Source: Candidatus Sumerlaeota bacterium (lineage in GTDB: Bacteria; Sumerlaeota; Sumerlaeia; SLMS01). From it: a stretch of DNA of 7,762 nt. Below, in pieces: positions 6,503-7,762 of this stretch. Numbering within the stretch: the first letter of the stretch is position 1; each line of letters starts with the position of its first letter. The stretch is from NCBI GenBank assembly GCA_020850785.1, contig JADZDZ010000101.1:1-7762 (forward strand), given 5' to 3'. The translations under genes were made by a program, and so were the position numbers. The notes below the pieces were generated by a model. That model was not told the origin of the DNA. It made no database searches and saw nothing but the letters and a program-made list of their open reading frames with translations.

Positions 6503-7443
6503 GACCTGCCGTGATCCTCCACGGAGCTGTGTGCGATTTCGGGAAGCTGGACCATGCTGCGCACGGTGTTCACGCGGGAGATCAGCTCGTCCTTGTTCAC
6601 GGTAAGGAGGCGATCGAGCGAGAAGTCCTCCACCGCGAAGGATGCCATGCAGGTACCCACGTGGACGGCGCGAACGAGGTTGTCATCGTTGATTTCGCCG
6701 AGCCGCGCGAGATAACCGACCAGCGCGCCGGCGAAGGTGTCACCCGCGCCGGTGGGGTCCTTCAGCTGGGCCAGAGGGAAGGCGGGGAAGAAGATCATGC
6801 GGTCCTTCTGGAAGAGCACGGCGCCGTGTTCCCCCTTCTTCATCACGACGGTTTTTGGACCAAGATTGAGCAGTTCACGGCCGCATTCGATCAGGTTGAC
6901 CTTCTCGCAATACTGGCGCGATTCGCCCTCGTTGACGAGGAGGATGTCGCAGCGTTTGATGACTTCGGTCAGCAGTTGCTTCTGGCCTTCGATCCAGAAA
7001 TTCATGGTGTCGATGGCGACCAGCTTGGGGCGCTTCATCTGGTTGAGCACGTCAAGCTGCAGGGCGGGATGAATGTTGGCGAGGAAGAGGAAGGGAATCT
7101 CGCGCTGCGCGTCGGTGAGTTTCGGGCGAAAATCCGCGAAGACGTTCAATTCGGTCGTGTTCGTGTGCGCCTGATTCATTTCGCGCTGGTAGTAGCCGGA
7201 CCAGTGGAAGGTCTTTCCCTCCACGATTTGCAAGCCGTCCATGTTGATGCTGCGGCCGCGGAACTTGGCGATGTGCGCGGGATCGAAGTCCTGTCCCACA
7301 ACGCCGACCATGCCGACGTCCGTGAAGTAGGAAGCGGCCACGCTTGCGTAGGAAGCGGAACCGCCAAGGGCTGAGGCAACGCTCCCGTGAGGCGTTTCCA
7401 CGGAGTCAAGTGCCACAGAGCCAACAATCAAAGCCTTCGTCAT
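6499..7443 (-). CDS. PfkB/ribokinase-family kinase of unknown substrate
   Basis: This 314-residue protein has the PfkB-family fold. The substrate-side diglycine is at 27-28 (LGGSASYAS), VGVVGQDF lies at 46-53, and the N-x-x-E motif is NEGE at 171-174. KKGEHG at 202-207 lines the nucleotide site, and DPTGAGDTFAGAL at 229-241 is the second PfkB signature, with Asp235 as catalytic base and the anion hole formed by GAGD. The Asn usually found after the diglycine in ribokinase-like members is Tyr32 here, so the sugar contact differs and the substrate cannot be read from sequence. Family members phosphorylate sugars, nucleosides or vitamin B6 compounds; annotation as ribokinase would be too specific. 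The start is an ATG with GAGGA 7 nt upstream (7451-7455). The stop overlaps the hom start by ATGA, placing it first in the operon and linking it to the threonine/methionine branch. Confidence 0.9.
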   Translation of the reverse strand: MTKALIVGSVALDSVETPHGSVASALGGSASYASVAASYFTDVGMVGVVGQDFDPAHIAKFRGRSINMDGLQIVEGKTFHWSGYYQREMNQAHTNTTELNVFADFRPKLTDAQREIPFLFLANIHPALQLDVLNQMKRPKLVAIDTMNFWIEGQKQLLTEVIKRCDILLVNEGESRQYCEKVNLIECGRELLNLGPKTVVMKKGEHGAVLFQKDRMIFFPAFPLAQLKDPTGAGDTFAGALVGYLARLGEINDDNLVRAVHVGTCMASFAVEDFSLDRLLTVNKDELISRVNTVRSMVQLPEIAHSSVEDHGRS

Positions 7444-7600
7444 CGAAAAATCCTCAAAAAGTCAAATGAGGGGGAAGGAAGCCGCGCGGGCGTGGGGGGG
7501 GTCAACGGATAGAGTCGGGGGGATTTCCAAAAGGGACCGCGGAGCAGGCGCTTTGAAAACAGCCCGGAGGTTCCCCAGGGTTCCGGTGAGAAATTCGGTA

Positions 7601-7629
7601 AAGATAGTAATGACAGTTTGTTTCACCAA
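7601..7629 (-). promoter_or_regulatory. Candidate promoter for the pfkB-hom unit
   Basis: On the minus strand TTGGTG (7624-7629) and TATCTT (7601-7606) are separated by 17 nt, with 3-4 and 4 matches to the -35 and -10 consensus. It sits in the most AT-rich part of the gap and would give a leader of about 150 nt before the kinase gene. Support is the hexamer spacing only. Confidence 0.3.
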
Positions 7630-7634
7630 TCCGG

Positions 7635-7662
7635 TTGCGCGAACAGGCGGGCTGGCTAGACT
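7635..7662 (+). promoter_or_regulatory. Candidate promoter of the rightmost gene, very short or no leader
   Basis: TTGCGC (7635-7640) and TAGACT (7657-7662) are separated by 16 nt. Only 9 nt separate the -10 box from the ATG at 7672, so the transcript would start within a few bases of the start codon. No Shine-Dalgarno sequence is present, which agrees with a leaderless mRNA. Confidence 0.3.
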
Positions 7663-7671
7663 CAGCGTCCC

Positions 7672-7762
7672 ATGGCTTCCGCACTTCGTGAAATCGTTCG
7701 ATCCTACAAGCGCAACCGGCTGGAGGCGCGCGTCCATCAGGCGAAGGGGGAGGAGATCAAGC
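7672..7762 (+). CDS. N-terminus of an unrecognised protein, cut by the window end
   Basis: An ATG at 7672 opens a frame that reads without a stop to the window edge (30 codons: MASALREIVRSYKRNRLEAR, then VHQAKGEEIK). An in-frame TAG at 7657-7659 excludes a longer N-terminus, and no other start codon lies between. The visible part is a basic amphipathic helix without a signal peptide. No ribosome binding site precedes it. Too little is visible to name a family; reality of the gene is supported by the open frame, by codon use like the neighbours, and by the divergent arrangement. Confidence 0.55.
   Translation, partial: MASALREIVRSYKRNRLEARVHQAKGEEIK

Larger units (their letters stand above)
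7444..7671. promoter_or_regulatory. Divergent intergenic region with runs of G
   Basis: This stretch separates the minus-strand pfkB-hom unit from a plus-strand gene. It holds the pfkB ribosome binding site (TGAGGA at 7451-7456 on the minus strand), two back-to-back promoter candidates near its right end, an 8-G run at 7494-7501 and a 6-G run at 7517-7522. A short hairpin is possible in the pfkB leader between CCGGA and TCCGG around 7566-7588. No leader peptide or known riboswitch is recognisable. Confidence 0.5.

Noticed and set aside
6511..7374. Plus-strand open frame of 287 codons opposite the PfkB kinase
   Set aside because: The minus-strand frame has complete PfkB motifs; this one is a compositional mirror with no domain or ribosome binding site of its own.
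7444..7600. Threonine or methionine attenuator peptide ahead of the pfkB-hom unit
   Set aside because: There is no ATG-started short frame with runs of Thr, Ile or Met codons in the leader.
7607..7618. Single CTGTCAT on the minus strand as a Pho box
   Set aside because: A Pho box needs two such halves 11 nt apart; the second half is missing.
7462..7737. Minus-strand open frame of 91 codons across the divergent intergenic region
   Set aside because: It spans both promoter candidates and the start of the plus-strand gene, and its protein shows no domain character.

Overview
The window is GC-rich bacterial chromosomal DNA. It holds one complete block of five genes on the minus strand, flanked by two plus-strand genes that run off the window edges. 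The composition, the large secreted modular nuclease with a lamin-tail domain, and the PfkB-kinase/homoserine-dehydrogenase pair would fit a Verrucomicrobia/PVC-like or related environmental lineage. No rRNA or other marker is present, so this placement is a weak inference. There is no tRNA, rRNA, CRISPR array, insertion sequence or phage gene.

Layout from left to right. Positions 3-677 (+) are the 3' part of an unrecognised, helix-rich, TPR-like protein. Positions 678-776 are a short convergent gap with two GC hairpins. Positions 777-1643 (-) encode a CHAD-domain protein (the family binds polyphosphate). Positions 1654-4173 (-) encode a secreted endonuclease I with two Ig/FN3-like repeats, a lamin-tail domain and a Calx-beta-like C-terminal domain. 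Positions 4174-4484 carry no gene but contain a promoter candidate for the nuclease and a degenerate tandem repeat built on a G-rich heptamer. Positions 4485-5180 (-) encode an unrecognised protein with a Pro/Ser-rich tail. Positions 5216-6502 (-) encode homoserine dehydrogenase and 6499-7443 (-) a PfkB-family kinase. Positions 7444-7671 are a divergent promoter region, and 7672 onward is the start of a plus-strand gene cut by the window end.

The minus-strand genes form two likely transcription units. The first is pfkB-like kinase, hom, then the Pro/Ser-rich protein, with an ATGA overlap between the first two and a 35-nt gap before the third. The second is endonuclease, then CHAD, separated by 10 nt. 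The most unusual signal is a perfect 11-bp inverted repeat (1639-1671) whose arms hold the last codons of the nuclease and the start codon of the CHAD gene, with the nuclease stop codon in the loop. This looks like a translational-coupling switch. The second is the repeat/G-quadruplex region next to the nuclease promoter. The rest is mostly ordinary housekeeping or accessory gene content, and I do not see a clearly new multi-gene system here.
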